DNA of 13,143 nt, taken from positions 26,888 through 40,030 of the forward strand of contig CAUDNR010000135.1 in the NCBI GenBank assembly GCA_958430865.1. The letters run 5' to 3'. This document shows positions 1-8,520 of the stretch, piece by piece (within the stretch, counting starts at the first letter, position 1; each line of letters starts with the position of its first letter). Position numbers and translations under genes: made by a program. The notes under the pieces were generated by a model that was given only the letters and a program-made list of their open reading frames with translations, did no database searches and had not been told where the DNA came from. The DNA is from Entrophospora sp. SA101 (taxonomy: Eukaryota > Glomeromycota > Glomeromycetes > Entrophosporales > Entrophosporaceae).

Positions 1-1391
1 AAATATGTTTGCAAAGATTTGGTGTCTGCTAATTTAAAAATGTAAGGAGCAATTTTTTCACCTTGTTCCTTCTTCAATGGTGCTATAATTCTTTGGTTCC
101 ATAGTAGATCTGATGTAAATGAGTTTCATATTAACTATTTTTATATAGAGGTAATTCTATATATCAAGAGGATAACAAATGGAAGATTTTATTAATCACA
201 TTACTAAAATTTGATCCCTGAAATCTTTGGTAACACCAATGTTCACTTTGTCTGGTTTTGTTGCAGCATGCCCCATATAATACTTACCATCTGGTTATTA
301 TAAAGAAATAAAAAAACAAATTATTTAATTAGATAATGTTTATTTTGTGTTGTAAAGTTAAATTATATATACTATAATACTTACCCCCTGATTATTATAA
401 AGAAATCAAAAAACAAATTATTTAATTAGATGATGTTTATTTTGTGTTGTAAAAGTTAAATTATAATATAATACTTACGCTCTATGAAATAAAAAAACAA
501 ATTATTTAATTTGATGATGTTTATTTTGTATTGTAAAAGTTAAATTATAATATAATACTTACCAACTGGTTATTATAAAAAAAAATAAAAAAACAAATTA
601 TTTAATTAGATGATGTTTATTTTGTGTTGTAAAAGTTGATTTATAATATAATTCTTACATGCTGGTTATTATAAGGAAATGAAAAAACAAAATTATTTAA
701 TTAGATGATGTTTATTTTGTGTTGTAAAAAGTTAAATAATAATATCATACTTACTCTCTATGAAATAAAAAAACAAATTATTTAATTAGATGATGTTTAT
801 TTTGTGTTGTAAAAAGTTAAATAATAATATAATACTTACTCTCTATGAAATAAAAAAACAAATTATTTAATTAGATGATGTTTATTTTGTGTTGTAAAAA
901 TTAAATTATAATATAATACTTACTAGCTGGTTATTATAAAGAAATAAAAAAACAAAATTATTTAATTAGATGATGTTTATTTTGTGTTGTAAAAGTTAAA
1001 TTATAATATAATACTTACCAACTGGTTATTATAAAGAAATAAAAAAACAAATTATTTAATTAGATGATGTATATTTTGTGTTGTAAAGTTAAATTATAAT
1101 ATAATACTTACTCTCTATGAAATAAAAAAAAATTATTATTTAACTAGATGATGTATATTTTGTGTTGCAAAAGTTAAATTATAATAAAACACTTACCCCC
1201 TGATTATTATAAAGAAATAAAAAAACAAGTTATTTAATTAGATGATGTTTATTTTGTTGTAAAATATTTATTTACCTTTATAGAATTTAGCTATTGTTTT
1301 ATTATAAAGCAAAATATTAAATCATGATGTAAAAAATACTACATATTTTTAAAATAGTTATTTTCTGTGTAAGAAAAATACCTTCATTCAT
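1..1391 (-). CDS. Unrecognised spliced gene, 5' part (four exons, runs off left edge)
   Basis: Proposed exons are 1391-1382 (from ATG), 1290-1276, 290-237 and 109-1, continuing beyond the window. All junctions are phase 1 and the joined frame is open for about 62 residues: it begins MNEAKFYKDGKYYMGHAATK, continues PDKVNIDLLWNQRIIAPLKK and is followed by EQGEKIAPYIFKLADTKSLQ. The introns are 1381-1291 (GTATTT to AATAG), 1275-291 (GTAAAT to CCAG, made of the tandem array) and 236-110 (GTGTTA to ATCAG). The ATG is chosen because the same frame upstream has no other ATG before a TAA. The weakest junction is the third: exon 3 stays open to about 204 (GVTKDFRDQIL), but the better donor there, GTAATG, is in the wrong phase for exon 4. 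I do not recognise the family. The protein is basic and rich in lysine, with no signal peptide or membrane segment in the part seen. Exon structure rests on phase agreement and splice motifs, not on transcripts. Confidence 0.6.
291..1275 (-). repeat. Tandem array of 11 intron-sized units filling one intron
   Basis: Read on the minus strand, units run 1275-1200, 1196-1115, 1111-1022, 1018-927, 923-843, 839-758, 754-662, 658-566, 562-482, 478-388 and 384-291 (76 to 94 nt). Each begins with a donor-like GTAAGTATT (variants GTAAATAAA, GTAAGTGTT, GTAAGTATG, GTAAGAATT). Each carries a T-rich tract (GTTTTTTTATTTC) and ends in an acceptor. Two acceptor types alternate: ATAACCAG/ATAATCAG in long units and TTTCATAG in short units that lack about 12 nt. 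Exactly three bases separate each acceptor AG from the next donor GT, and these triplets vary (GGG, AGA, TTG, CTA, AGA, AGA, CAT, TTG, AGC, GGG). After the last acceptor, exon 3 starts with ATG then GTAAGTATTATAT, so the unit appears to include the start of exon 3. The whole stretch lies between two phase-1 exons. Confidence 0.9.
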
Positions 1392-1505
1392 TTTTTTTTT
1401 ACTAGGAGCAAGAATTTCCCCAAGACCAGTGTGTTTATTCCTATTTAAGAAATTGTATTGTATTTGGATGTGGTTGACAAATTATAATAATTATTATTGA
1501 TTTAT

Positions 1506-1521
1506 TGCATATTAATATGCA
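1506..1521. repeat. 16-bp perfect palindrome
   Basis: TGCATATTAATATGCA is a perfect palindrome between the presumed TATA box and the start codon of the minus-strand gene. It could be a binding site in the 5' leader or simple AT-rich chance. Confidence 0.3.
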
Positions 1522-1525
1522 TAAA

Positions 1526-1540
1526 TTTTTTATTTATAGT
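1526..1540 (-). promoter_or_regulatory. Possible TATA box of the minus-strand gene
   Basis: The minus strand reads ACTATAAATAAAAAA about 140 bp upstream of the ATG at 1391. It is a good TATA-like match in the right place. The surrounding DNA is so AT-rich that a chance match is quite possible. Confidence 0.3.
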
Positions 1541-1624
1541 GCAAGGTACCTAATCCGCAACTTACTACGCCTCAATGACAGATTTGAGAAAAAAATATCC
1601 CGATCAAAAATGCAATAATTTTCG

Positions 1625-1662
1625 ATCACGTGATTTTCAACAAGCTAAGTCAGTTCACGTGA
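1625..1662. promoter_or_regulatory. Two CACGTG (E-box) sites
   Basis: ATCACGTGAT (1625-1634) and TCACGTGA (1655-1662) are palindromic E-boxes of the type bound by bHLH factors. They lie 230-270 bp upstream of the start codon at 1391, on the promoter side of that gene. A third TCACGTGA lies alone at 5640-5647, far from any gene I can see, so the motif is not specific evidence by itself. Confidence 0.35.
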
Positions 1663-2090
1663 TAGTCTACGATCAATCCATAAATGGGAGAATCGGCAAT
1701 AACAAGTTTTTAAACGAAAACGTGACAGCGAGCTTCGTGTCCTTTACTCACACAACGACATCACTCAGGTCAAGACAATCGTCTATTTTATTAATTCAAA
1801 AAAATACAAATAGGATGACCGTCCTCACATTTTTTTTTCGTTATTTTCATAGAGAAATTCCTCTCAGGCCATTTCAGCGCACAGAACTCAACTTTCTACG
1901 ACGTCCCTGTCCATCTTCAGGCAATTGAGTTTACAGATGGTGAGCACATTCAAACCACGAAATCATTTATTATCATACAACATTATACAAGATGGTCAAA
2001 AAATAAAAATACCACTGCACCAAGTGTTTCATAGCATTATAATAATAAAAATACACGATTCAATTAATTCAATCATTTACATATAACAGG

Positions 2091-2896
2091 TAGGGCTTCT
2101 ATTCATAATACAAATTCTTATTCGAATTATTCATAATACAGTTGACCTTTAATTCGAATTAATTATTTGAATAAAAATTTATTCCAATTAAAAAAATTTA
2201 TTCGAATTAAAAAAAAATTCATTCGAATTAAAAAATTTATTCCAATTAAAAAGTTTTATTTGAATTAAAAAGTTTATTAAAATTAAAAAGTTTATTCAAA
2301 TTAATATTAATATTAAAAAGTTTATTCGAATTTAAAAGTTATTCGAATTAAAAATTTAAATGGAATCTTGGGTTTGTTCATTCATTTTAGATTATTTGGA
2401 ATCATGGGTTGTTCAATTACTTAAATATTCCAACTATTTATACAACTAGGTTTAATATTGATTTTATTATTATAAAAATTGAAATTAAAAATGAAATTAA
2501 TAAGGAAAGACTGAAACAAGATTCATGTTTCTTTTAATAAATAGCAATCTTTCCAGTGAGCTTGAATTTAAACTGGATCTTAATTATTTGTTTTATCCAA
2601 ATTAATTTTTTCAAATTATTTGCTTTATTCAAATTAATATTAATATTAATATTAATTTCCTTATTCGAATTAATTTTTTTATTCAAATTAATTTCCTTAT
2701 TCAAATCAATTTTCTTATTCGAATTAATTTTTTTATTCAAATTAATTTCCTTATTCAAATCAATTTTCTTATTCGAATTATTCGTTTTATTCGAATTAAA
2801 ATTTATTCGAATAAACCTTCAATGTAATTTGAATACTCAAATTCATAACGAATAAAGTGAATAATTCGAATAAACCTTATTCGAATAGAAACCCTA
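2091..2896. mobile_element. Candidate hAT-like MITE (about 800 bp) of TTCGAATTA repeats
   Basis: The left end reads TAGGGCTTCTATTC and the right end is its near-perfect inverse, GAATAGAAACCCTA (13 of 14). The flanking 8-mers are ATAACAGG and ATAACTGT (6 of 8 match), which fits a decayed 8-bp target duplication as made by hAT transposases. TAGGG termini also suit hAT. The interior is low-complexity: runs of 'ttattcgaatta', 'aaaaagtttattcgaatt' and their inverses. There is no coding capacity; the 74- and 99-codon frames on the two strands are products of the repeats. A short relative lies at 10142-10232. Confidence 0.5.
2661..2798. repeat. Exact 54-bp tandem duplication plus partial third copy
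   Basis: Positions 2661-2714 and 2715-2768 are identical over 54 bp, and a diverged partial copy follows from 2769. The unit is made of 'ttattcgaattaattttt', 'ttattcaaattaatttcc' and 'ttattcaaatcaattttc' sub-blocks. Perfect identity suggests recent expansion inside the older MITE-like element. Confidence 0.85.
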
Positions 2897-3580
2897 ATAA
2901 CTGTTCTGGTAACACAAAATTTAATCTACGCAATTGTTGATCGACCAATCAAAATTGTGAATTTGATAATGTAAAAAAATAAACGTTAATATAAAACATT
3001 GATTCATTTTGTCAACAATCACTTCACCAACAGTTGTTTCGTTAACAAATGGTTCGAATTTAAGAAGTTAGAAGCAATCATTTGAAATAGTCTAATAAAT
3101 TAAATAGTACTACTCGAAAATGTATTTAAAGGGTTGGTTTTCGACTTGGTTGAAGAATAACTCTCTTCCTAACTCTTCTCCTGACCATATCTCTCGATAT
3201 AATCAAAATAACGAATGTCAAAATGATTGTAAACGTGACCAATTTAAGATATACGATCAAGAGGAAACATGAGCGATCTATGAGAAAATCAAACAAATTT
3301 ATTTAATAAAACAAAATTTACAACTCAAAAAAATTTTTTTTGCATGTAATAAAATTCCATTATTAACTATTAACAATCTAATTATATAGATCTTGACCAA
3401 TCAAATCCGCCTATATGATTATTGAATAATTGATAATAATAAAACGTTAATTAAATATATTTTACAAACAGCTTCGTAAATCTCGACTTTAAGACTTACT
3501 TTGATCAAACCCACTTATAATAATAATAAACGTTCATTTTGGAAACTTGATTTGCAAATAAATCTTTACTTTAACACTTC
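2897..3580. other. AT-rich stretch without a gene
   Basis: No coding region is supported. A short motif recurs: 'gaccaatcaaa' followed by a 'taaacgttaat' block at about 2942-2990 and again at about 3394-3450, with a third 'taaacgttcat' near 3530. These may be remnants of one dispersed repeat, but the similarity is too patchy to define an element. Confidence 0.4.
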
Positions 3581-3838
3581 CCCTATAAAAAATTTGCATA
3601 TGGAAATTCCGTATAAATTATAATTTTTATTGCTATGAAATTAGTTATTATTATAAAAGATACGGAATTATTCCGGAAAAAATTGTAAAATTAAAATATA
3701 TGGAAATTTGCAATTTTCCATACACGAGGTTTTATTAAAAAAACGTATCAAATTAACTGAAATTACGTATTATTATACGTAAAGTATCGTATAGTGTCGT
3801 ATAGTGTTCAACTATACGCCATTTGCCCATCTCTATCT
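3581..3838. mobile_element. Palindrome-rich, MITE-like segment
   Basis: It contains nested perfect inverted repeats: ATTCCGTAT (3606-3614) with ATACGGAAT (3660-3668); TATGGAAA (3699-3706) with TTTCCATA (3715-3722); and TTACGTAT (3763-3770) with ATACGTAA (3775-3782). It also has an exact 10-bp tandem duplication, TCGTATAGTG twice, at 3787-3806. On the minus strand the right end reads TAGAGATGGGCAAATGGCG, resembling hAT transposon termini. The first 61 bp recur at 9963-10023. No matching left terminus is visible, so the element is probably truncated or its left border is not at 3581. Confidence 0.45.
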
Positions 3839-4205
3839 AGGACCAAAAGCAACAATCATTGTACACCATTCTTCTTTCTCTACTACACTAATTGACTATA
3901 AATCACAAATTATCCAATTTATCACAGCTTCATCACGTTTTTTCTGGTCAATTGAATTATGAGTGTCATTATGATATTGATGTAAAGTTCTTTGTATTTT
4001 GTATGCAATAATTGAATGTATTTGTTTCGGATGTCTTCATAAAGTAATAACACCACTAGTTTTTGAAAATTGACTTCAATAAAACATATATATTAATAAT
4101 AAAAACTCCAAAAAAAAAGATAGTTCCTCAATTTTAACATAATACTGGTGGACAAAAAAAGATAACTTTTATTGTTCAAAATTTCCTTATTAAGAAAGAT
4201 CAGCT
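3839..4205. other. AT-rich stretch, nothing identified
   Basis: I see no open frame of interest, no repeat and no RNA gene here. Confidence 0.4.
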
Positions 4206-4312
4206 GGCCCTATAAAGACTGGTCGAGACTGGTCCTAAATTTAGGGCCGTAGTTCAAAGGGACCAGTTCAAAGACCAGTTCCAGGGCTATCTTTTAAAGA
4301 CCAACACAACCC
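4206..4312. repeat. Long hairpin with duplicated GACTGGTC arms
   Basis: The left arm 4217-4235 holds 'gactggtc' twice, as GACTGGTCGAGACTGGTCC. The right arm 4259-4282 holds the inverse 'gaccagtt' twice. The spacer contains 'taaatttagggcc'. The stretch could be a small foldback element or MITE core; the nearby 'ggccctat' (4206) and 'aaccctat' (4309) do not form clear terminal repeats. Confidence 0.5.
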
Positions 4313-4377
4313 TATTTGTGAGTTATTATATTTAATTAGCCTTTAAAGCAATTTTACTTGCGTCAATATGTTTTGAC

Positions 4378-4432
4378 TTACGTCAGGTTTTATTTATGTC
4401 GTTTTTGACTCAATGAAAGCAAATTGACGTAA
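4378..4432. promoter_or_regulatory. Inverted pair of CRE/bZIP-like sites
   Basis: TTACGTCA (4378-4385) and its exact inverse TGACGTAA (4425-4432) match the bZIP/CRE core. Further 'gcgtcaa' half sites occur at about 4359 and 4456. No gene is visible nearby, so this may be part of an inverted-repeat element rather than a regulatory region. Confidence 0.25.
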
Positions 4433-4669
4433 TAGTTTTATAACCCTAGTAACATTGCGTCAAATAGCAATAGCTCTGATAGTGCACAGTGAGACTATTT
4501 GGTGGGCTTTTTTACCCTGTGACGATTTGGTAGACAAGATTATGAAAATAAGTTTTTAAGAAATAAAAGATATTGGTTGTTAAAAATATCGTTAGTAAAA
4601 TCAAAGAAAAATTATATGTTTACTACGTAATGATTTCAATCGTCTTTATGACATGGTATTAAAATGAAT

Positions 4670-4819
4670 GCATCAACAGCAATGATAAGTTTAACTTGCG
4701 ATATTATTGTTGGCGTTTGTTACTCATCCTAAAATTTTTGAAAATAGATTATTCCATATTTTTATAACTAAAATGGAATATATTTTTTTTTCGAAAAATT
4801 AGTTATAAAGCATCAACAG
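4670..4819. repeat. 130-bp segment between 10-bp direct repeats
   Basis: GCATCAACAG occurs at 4670-4679 and 4810-4819. The segment between contains an inverted pair, TTATAACTAA (4762-4771) and TTAGTTATAA (4799-4808). The layout resembles a small insertion with a target duplication, but the segment ends are not inverted copies of each other. Confidence 0.3.
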
Positions 4820-6426
4820 TCCCCGTGTTACGTACAATAAAAGCAAGCCCTCTTTAGACATACAAACATTTTCGCCGAACTAGGGAAACTTTGCCAAATT
4901 CCTCTCAGCATATTACCATATTTAGAATAATTTACACTATTATTCATTTTAGGATCCTATTTATATAGTAATGAATTTTATGAAACTCGGGGGCTTGATT
5001 TCCGTGAAGGGGGAAAACCCCCCATATTTAGTTACTGATTAAAGATTTTGTTATAATAAAAGCAGATGCGAGAAAAAAAGAAGGTATAATAGCCACAAAC
5101 CTAAAAACTTACCAATATTAGACAAATGGATCGGGTTAGGTTGCAAATAAAACTGTTAACTGTACAATATACAAATTAGAATGTGATTTGTTTATAGGCA
5201 TGACGACTGCTTGATATATCATTTATGGATGTTATCAATAAAGTTTTGATTTATTTACAATTTATTATTTTTTTTTTGACAATATTTATATTATTGTGTT
5301 TGTTTTGGAGTTCACTAATTATAACGATATCATTTACTGGTAGTGGTTGTAGATTTCCGTGATTTATTTGGTAGATTAAATTGTTCGAAATTTGGAAGTC
5401 TGGAAGGATGGATATTGATTAAAAAAAAAGGGGGAGAAAGACGCCGATAAACAATATAATTTTTCAATGGAAAATCACTCTTCTTTATGGACTTTTAAAT
5501 TTAGAAAGGTCGAGATTCGTCCATCTGGTTTCACCAGGGAAATAAAAAAAGGAAATAAATGAAGGAAAATATTTATTATGATTTTGTGTCCTCCGGTATT
5601 TTCTTCGGTTGCATGGTTTTAGGTGACGGAAAACTGGTTTCACGTGATACTTTCCTTTGTGAATAGATTCATTTTTATATCTTTATGAAATGGTTGGTTG
5701 GTTATGCATATTTTATATTATCGATAATAAGATTTGTCATTTAAACCCTGAAGGCTGCATTTATGTGTACCGTTATACATTATATAACTGCGTGTCATCT
5801 TCTCGACCTTCTAATATCATTATTGGTAAAAACGATTGATTATTGGCTTATAAAATTCTTTATTAGTGGTCGTGTTTGTGCAAATTAAAATAAAAATAGA
5901 ACATTTATTGATATATTGATTGATTAATTGATTGATTGATATTAACCAAATATCATAAATAGTATCGTTATAAACTTTGTGTTAGATAATTATAGTAATT
6001 ATTTTTTAAAAAAAAAGTTCGTTCTAGAGCGTAATGCAAAAGAAACGTAAACAAAATCATTAAGAACAACAGCACAATCAGTGGTAACAATATTAACTAT
6101 TATGATGTATTGTTGATTATATAAATATGAAATGTTATGGAGAAGATATCATTACACAAGCTGATTGTTTATTATCATTAATGATTAATCAAATGGTATA
6201 TTAACTATATCAATTATGAGATAAATTTATGAATTTTCTTGTTGTCCAAATTTAGTTTTCATTTATTATTCGTTACAGCCAAAAAAGAGAAAATTCGCAT
6301 CAATAAAAAGAATATTAGGTTTTCCTTAGCATCAATCTTAGAATTATAAATATAAATGTTAATTAGTTAATATTAATGGTTCAATGAATGATTTTTTTTA
6401 GCGTCGATAGTTTCTTTATTGTTATT
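4820..6426. other. Long AT-rich stretch without a gene
   Basis: I found no supported coding exon or RNA gene. Small features: a G5-AAAA-C5 hairpin at 5009-5022, an isolated E-box TCACGTGA at 5640-5647, and a 'ttga' tetranucleotide run at about 5916-5941. Confidence 0.45.
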
Positions 6427-6605
6427 ATAATATGAACGGAAAATTAAAAAAAATTTTACGTGTTAGTGTAGTATTATGAACGGAAAATAAAAAAAATTTT
6501 ACGTGTTAGTATTATGTGTAACAGGAAAATAAAAAAAAATTAAAAAAAATTTTTACGTGTTAGTGTGTGTAATAGGAAAATAAAAAAAAATTTTACGCGG
6601 TTGTG
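6427..6605. repeat. Four-copy AT-rich tandem array
   Basis: The core 'ggaaaataaaaaaaattt' followed by 'tacgtgttagt' is repeated with starts near 6434, 6478, 6517 and 6565. Spacing is about 40-50 bp and varies with A-run length. The first two copies share 'tatgaacgg', the last two 'gtaa(c/t)agg'. An isolated related piece, 'caagcggaaaataaaag', is at about 6842. Confidence 0.8.
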
Positions 6606-8139
6606 TAACCTTATGAAATTATGAAACTTTGCATAGAAATAATTAAATTACGCCTTTGCTTGTCTACTATTTAAAATATCGTTATTGTTTTTCTTATTTA
6701 CATTGATTTTTTATAAATGTTCTTGTAACAAATTAGAATTAATTATAATATTTATTTGAATGAAATTAGTTAGTATTGATTGTAATTGAATCCACCTAGA
6801 TTATCTGGGCGTTATTTTTTTTGTGTTATTATAATATATACAAGCGGAAAATAAAAGATTGTAATTATATTATGATGCATCTTCGCTTATAAATAGCTTT
6901 ATCGTTGTTTATTTTCATCTAATCATTTATGATTTACGTTAGGTTTTTCACGACACTAACAAATAATTATACTCAAAATTTAAAGAAAAGAAATTGTGAG
7001 AGGTATTTATTATATTTATTTTTTAAAAAGCTCAGCATTATTATCATCCTTTTCAAAAAAAATAGCACATAAATTAATTAAAATACCTATTACTTTATTA
7101 ATTTATGACACAGAAGCTGCAATAGTAATGATTTATCAAGTAAAAAAGTGCTAATTTCACTGTTGAACATGTAGATTAAAATTCCAGCCGTTCATGAATA
7201 ACACGCAGCCAGGTGATTTTCTTTCAAAAGTATCTCCATCCTCACCAACCAGAAAAAAAAGTAAAAAGAGTTGTAAGTAGGCATTCGGTATCGTAGATAT
7301 TATAAAGAATAAAAAATACAAAGAAAATATTTTAATAGATGCTAACCATTCATTTTCATAAAAGATAATCATAATGATGAAGATTTTACAATAACAATAA
7401 CAAATTTGTATCTCCTTATCCTTTATCATCATCATTTTCTTCACCGCTCTCTTTTGCATCATCGCCACCTATATTATTTTCTTATTATTCTCACTCTTTT
7501 CATGATCTATTGATCCATATACACTGAACTCTATTAATGATATTAGTAAATCAACACTTTAAGTGGACAAACGTGAAAAAAAATCGAGTTTAAGTTTATT
7601 ATGATGATGATGACGATCAACCACCTTTTGTAAAATCTTTTATAATAATATATAATGTAATTTTCCGTTTTAGTGATAATGGTTTTTTACTGCTAATAAA
7701 ACGATTTTAAGTTGTTAATAGTAAATAGGTTATGGCACTTAACTTACTGGCTTGAGATATCACCATTATTAAAATCCTCTCGAAAGTGTATCCATCATTC
7801 AGTTGCCTAGGATCAATATTAACAAGTTGCTATTCAATTATACGAAAAAACATTGTAACAAGTTCTTTATTGGTTTGAATGAACAACAATTATAATCTAA
7901 CTCCCCCTATACCAACGGAAGAAAATGACTACCAAATATATCTATTTTCTATTACAATAAAATGAGTGTAATTCAACTTCTAAAAGAATATTTTTGAAAA
8001 AATCCATCGCTCGTATTTCTTATTTGATTTAATAAGCGGTATGATTATATAATTACCAAAAATCAAGCCAATTAATTTTGATACAATACGAGCACAAACA
8101 CTAGCCAACTCGACGACAGATATAATAGATGATTTCAAT
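6606..8139. other. Long AT-rich stretch without a supported gene
   Basis: A 103-codon minus-strand frame (7468-7157) is open, and its last part (GEDGDTFERKSPGC) looks less biased than the rest. It has no splice context or recognisable domain, and the first two thirds is a low-complexity I/F/Y/L translation. I do not call it. A 'gat' trinucleotide run lies near 7600. Confidence 0.4.
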
Positions 8140-8520
8140 AGAAACGAACACGTCTCTGGAAAAATGGTTTTTACGAAAATGATGTCATCTTTACAATTTC
8201 AATTATCTCAAAAATTATTATCTGACGGTGGATATTTTCGTAAGCTCAAAAGGATCTCTGTAGAAAGTTACATATAAATACTTAACTCGATTTTGACCTG
8301 GGCCCAGCGACACGTTTCTACACAAAAAGTTCCAATCATAAACAAATTTGAATAAATACCTATCCTTTAGACGCAAAGATCTGTTTAAAAGTTTGGCACT
8401 TGTATTACAAAATGGAATATGGAATTCGAAAAACGTTATGGAAATTATGGGTTGCAAGAATTTGGTTTGGCAGTTTTTTCGCCACTTTTCTGAAAAAACT
8501 GTTACATGAATGCTAGAAAT
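8140..8520. other. Less AT-rich segment, possible remnant of a repeat, unassigned
   Basis: This block, around 'gacctgggcccagcgacacg' (8296), is visibly less AT-rich than its surroundings. Frames are open on both strands: 79 codons minus (8457-8218) and about 55 codons plus ending near 8506, containing FRRKDLFKSLALVLQNG. Neither has a motif I recognise, and they cannot both be real. A perfect 10-bp hairpin (CAGTTTTTTC / GAAAAAACTG, 8471-8501) lies at its right end. It may be part of a dispersed element or a gene fragment. Confidence 0.35.

Larger units (their letters stand above)
1392..2090. other. Intergenic stretch, presumed upstream region
   Basis: Apart from the TATA-like, palindrome and E-box sites listed separately, I see no gene. 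Part of it (about 1560-1930) is less AT-rich than the surroundings. A 117-codon plus-strand frame at 1575-1928 runs through it, but its translation has no recognisable motif and includes a homopolymer FFF stretch, so I do not call it. Confidence 0.5.

Noticed and set aside
301..1260. The regular array resembles a CRISPR locus
   Set aside because: Units are contiguous with no unique spacers, the DNA is eukaryotic in character, and the units carry splice signals in phase with flanking exons.
1575..1928. 117-codon plus-strand open frame
   Set aside because: It has no motif and contains homopolymer-derived residues. It lies in the promoter side of the minus-strand gene, so it is probably chance in a less AT-rich stretch.
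2534..2855. Open frames of 74 (minus) and 99 (plus) codons
   Set aside because: Both translate the TTCGAATTA low-complexity repeats (N/K/I or F/L/I runs) and are mutually exclusive products of the repeat.
3045..3062. 'ggttcgaattt' as a tRNA T-loop
   Set aside because: The required closing CC and the rest of a cloverleaf are absent; the sequence belongs to the TTCGAATT repeat style of the region.
7157..7468. 103-codon minus-strand frame with hydrophobic stretches
   Set aside because: Hydrophobic runs come from AT-rich codons; there is no recognisable domain or splice context. Only the last 30 residues look at all protein-like.
8218..8457. 79-codon minus-strand frame
   Set aside because: No motif is recognised, and a plus-strand frame is equally open over part of it, so it is described only as an unassigned segment.
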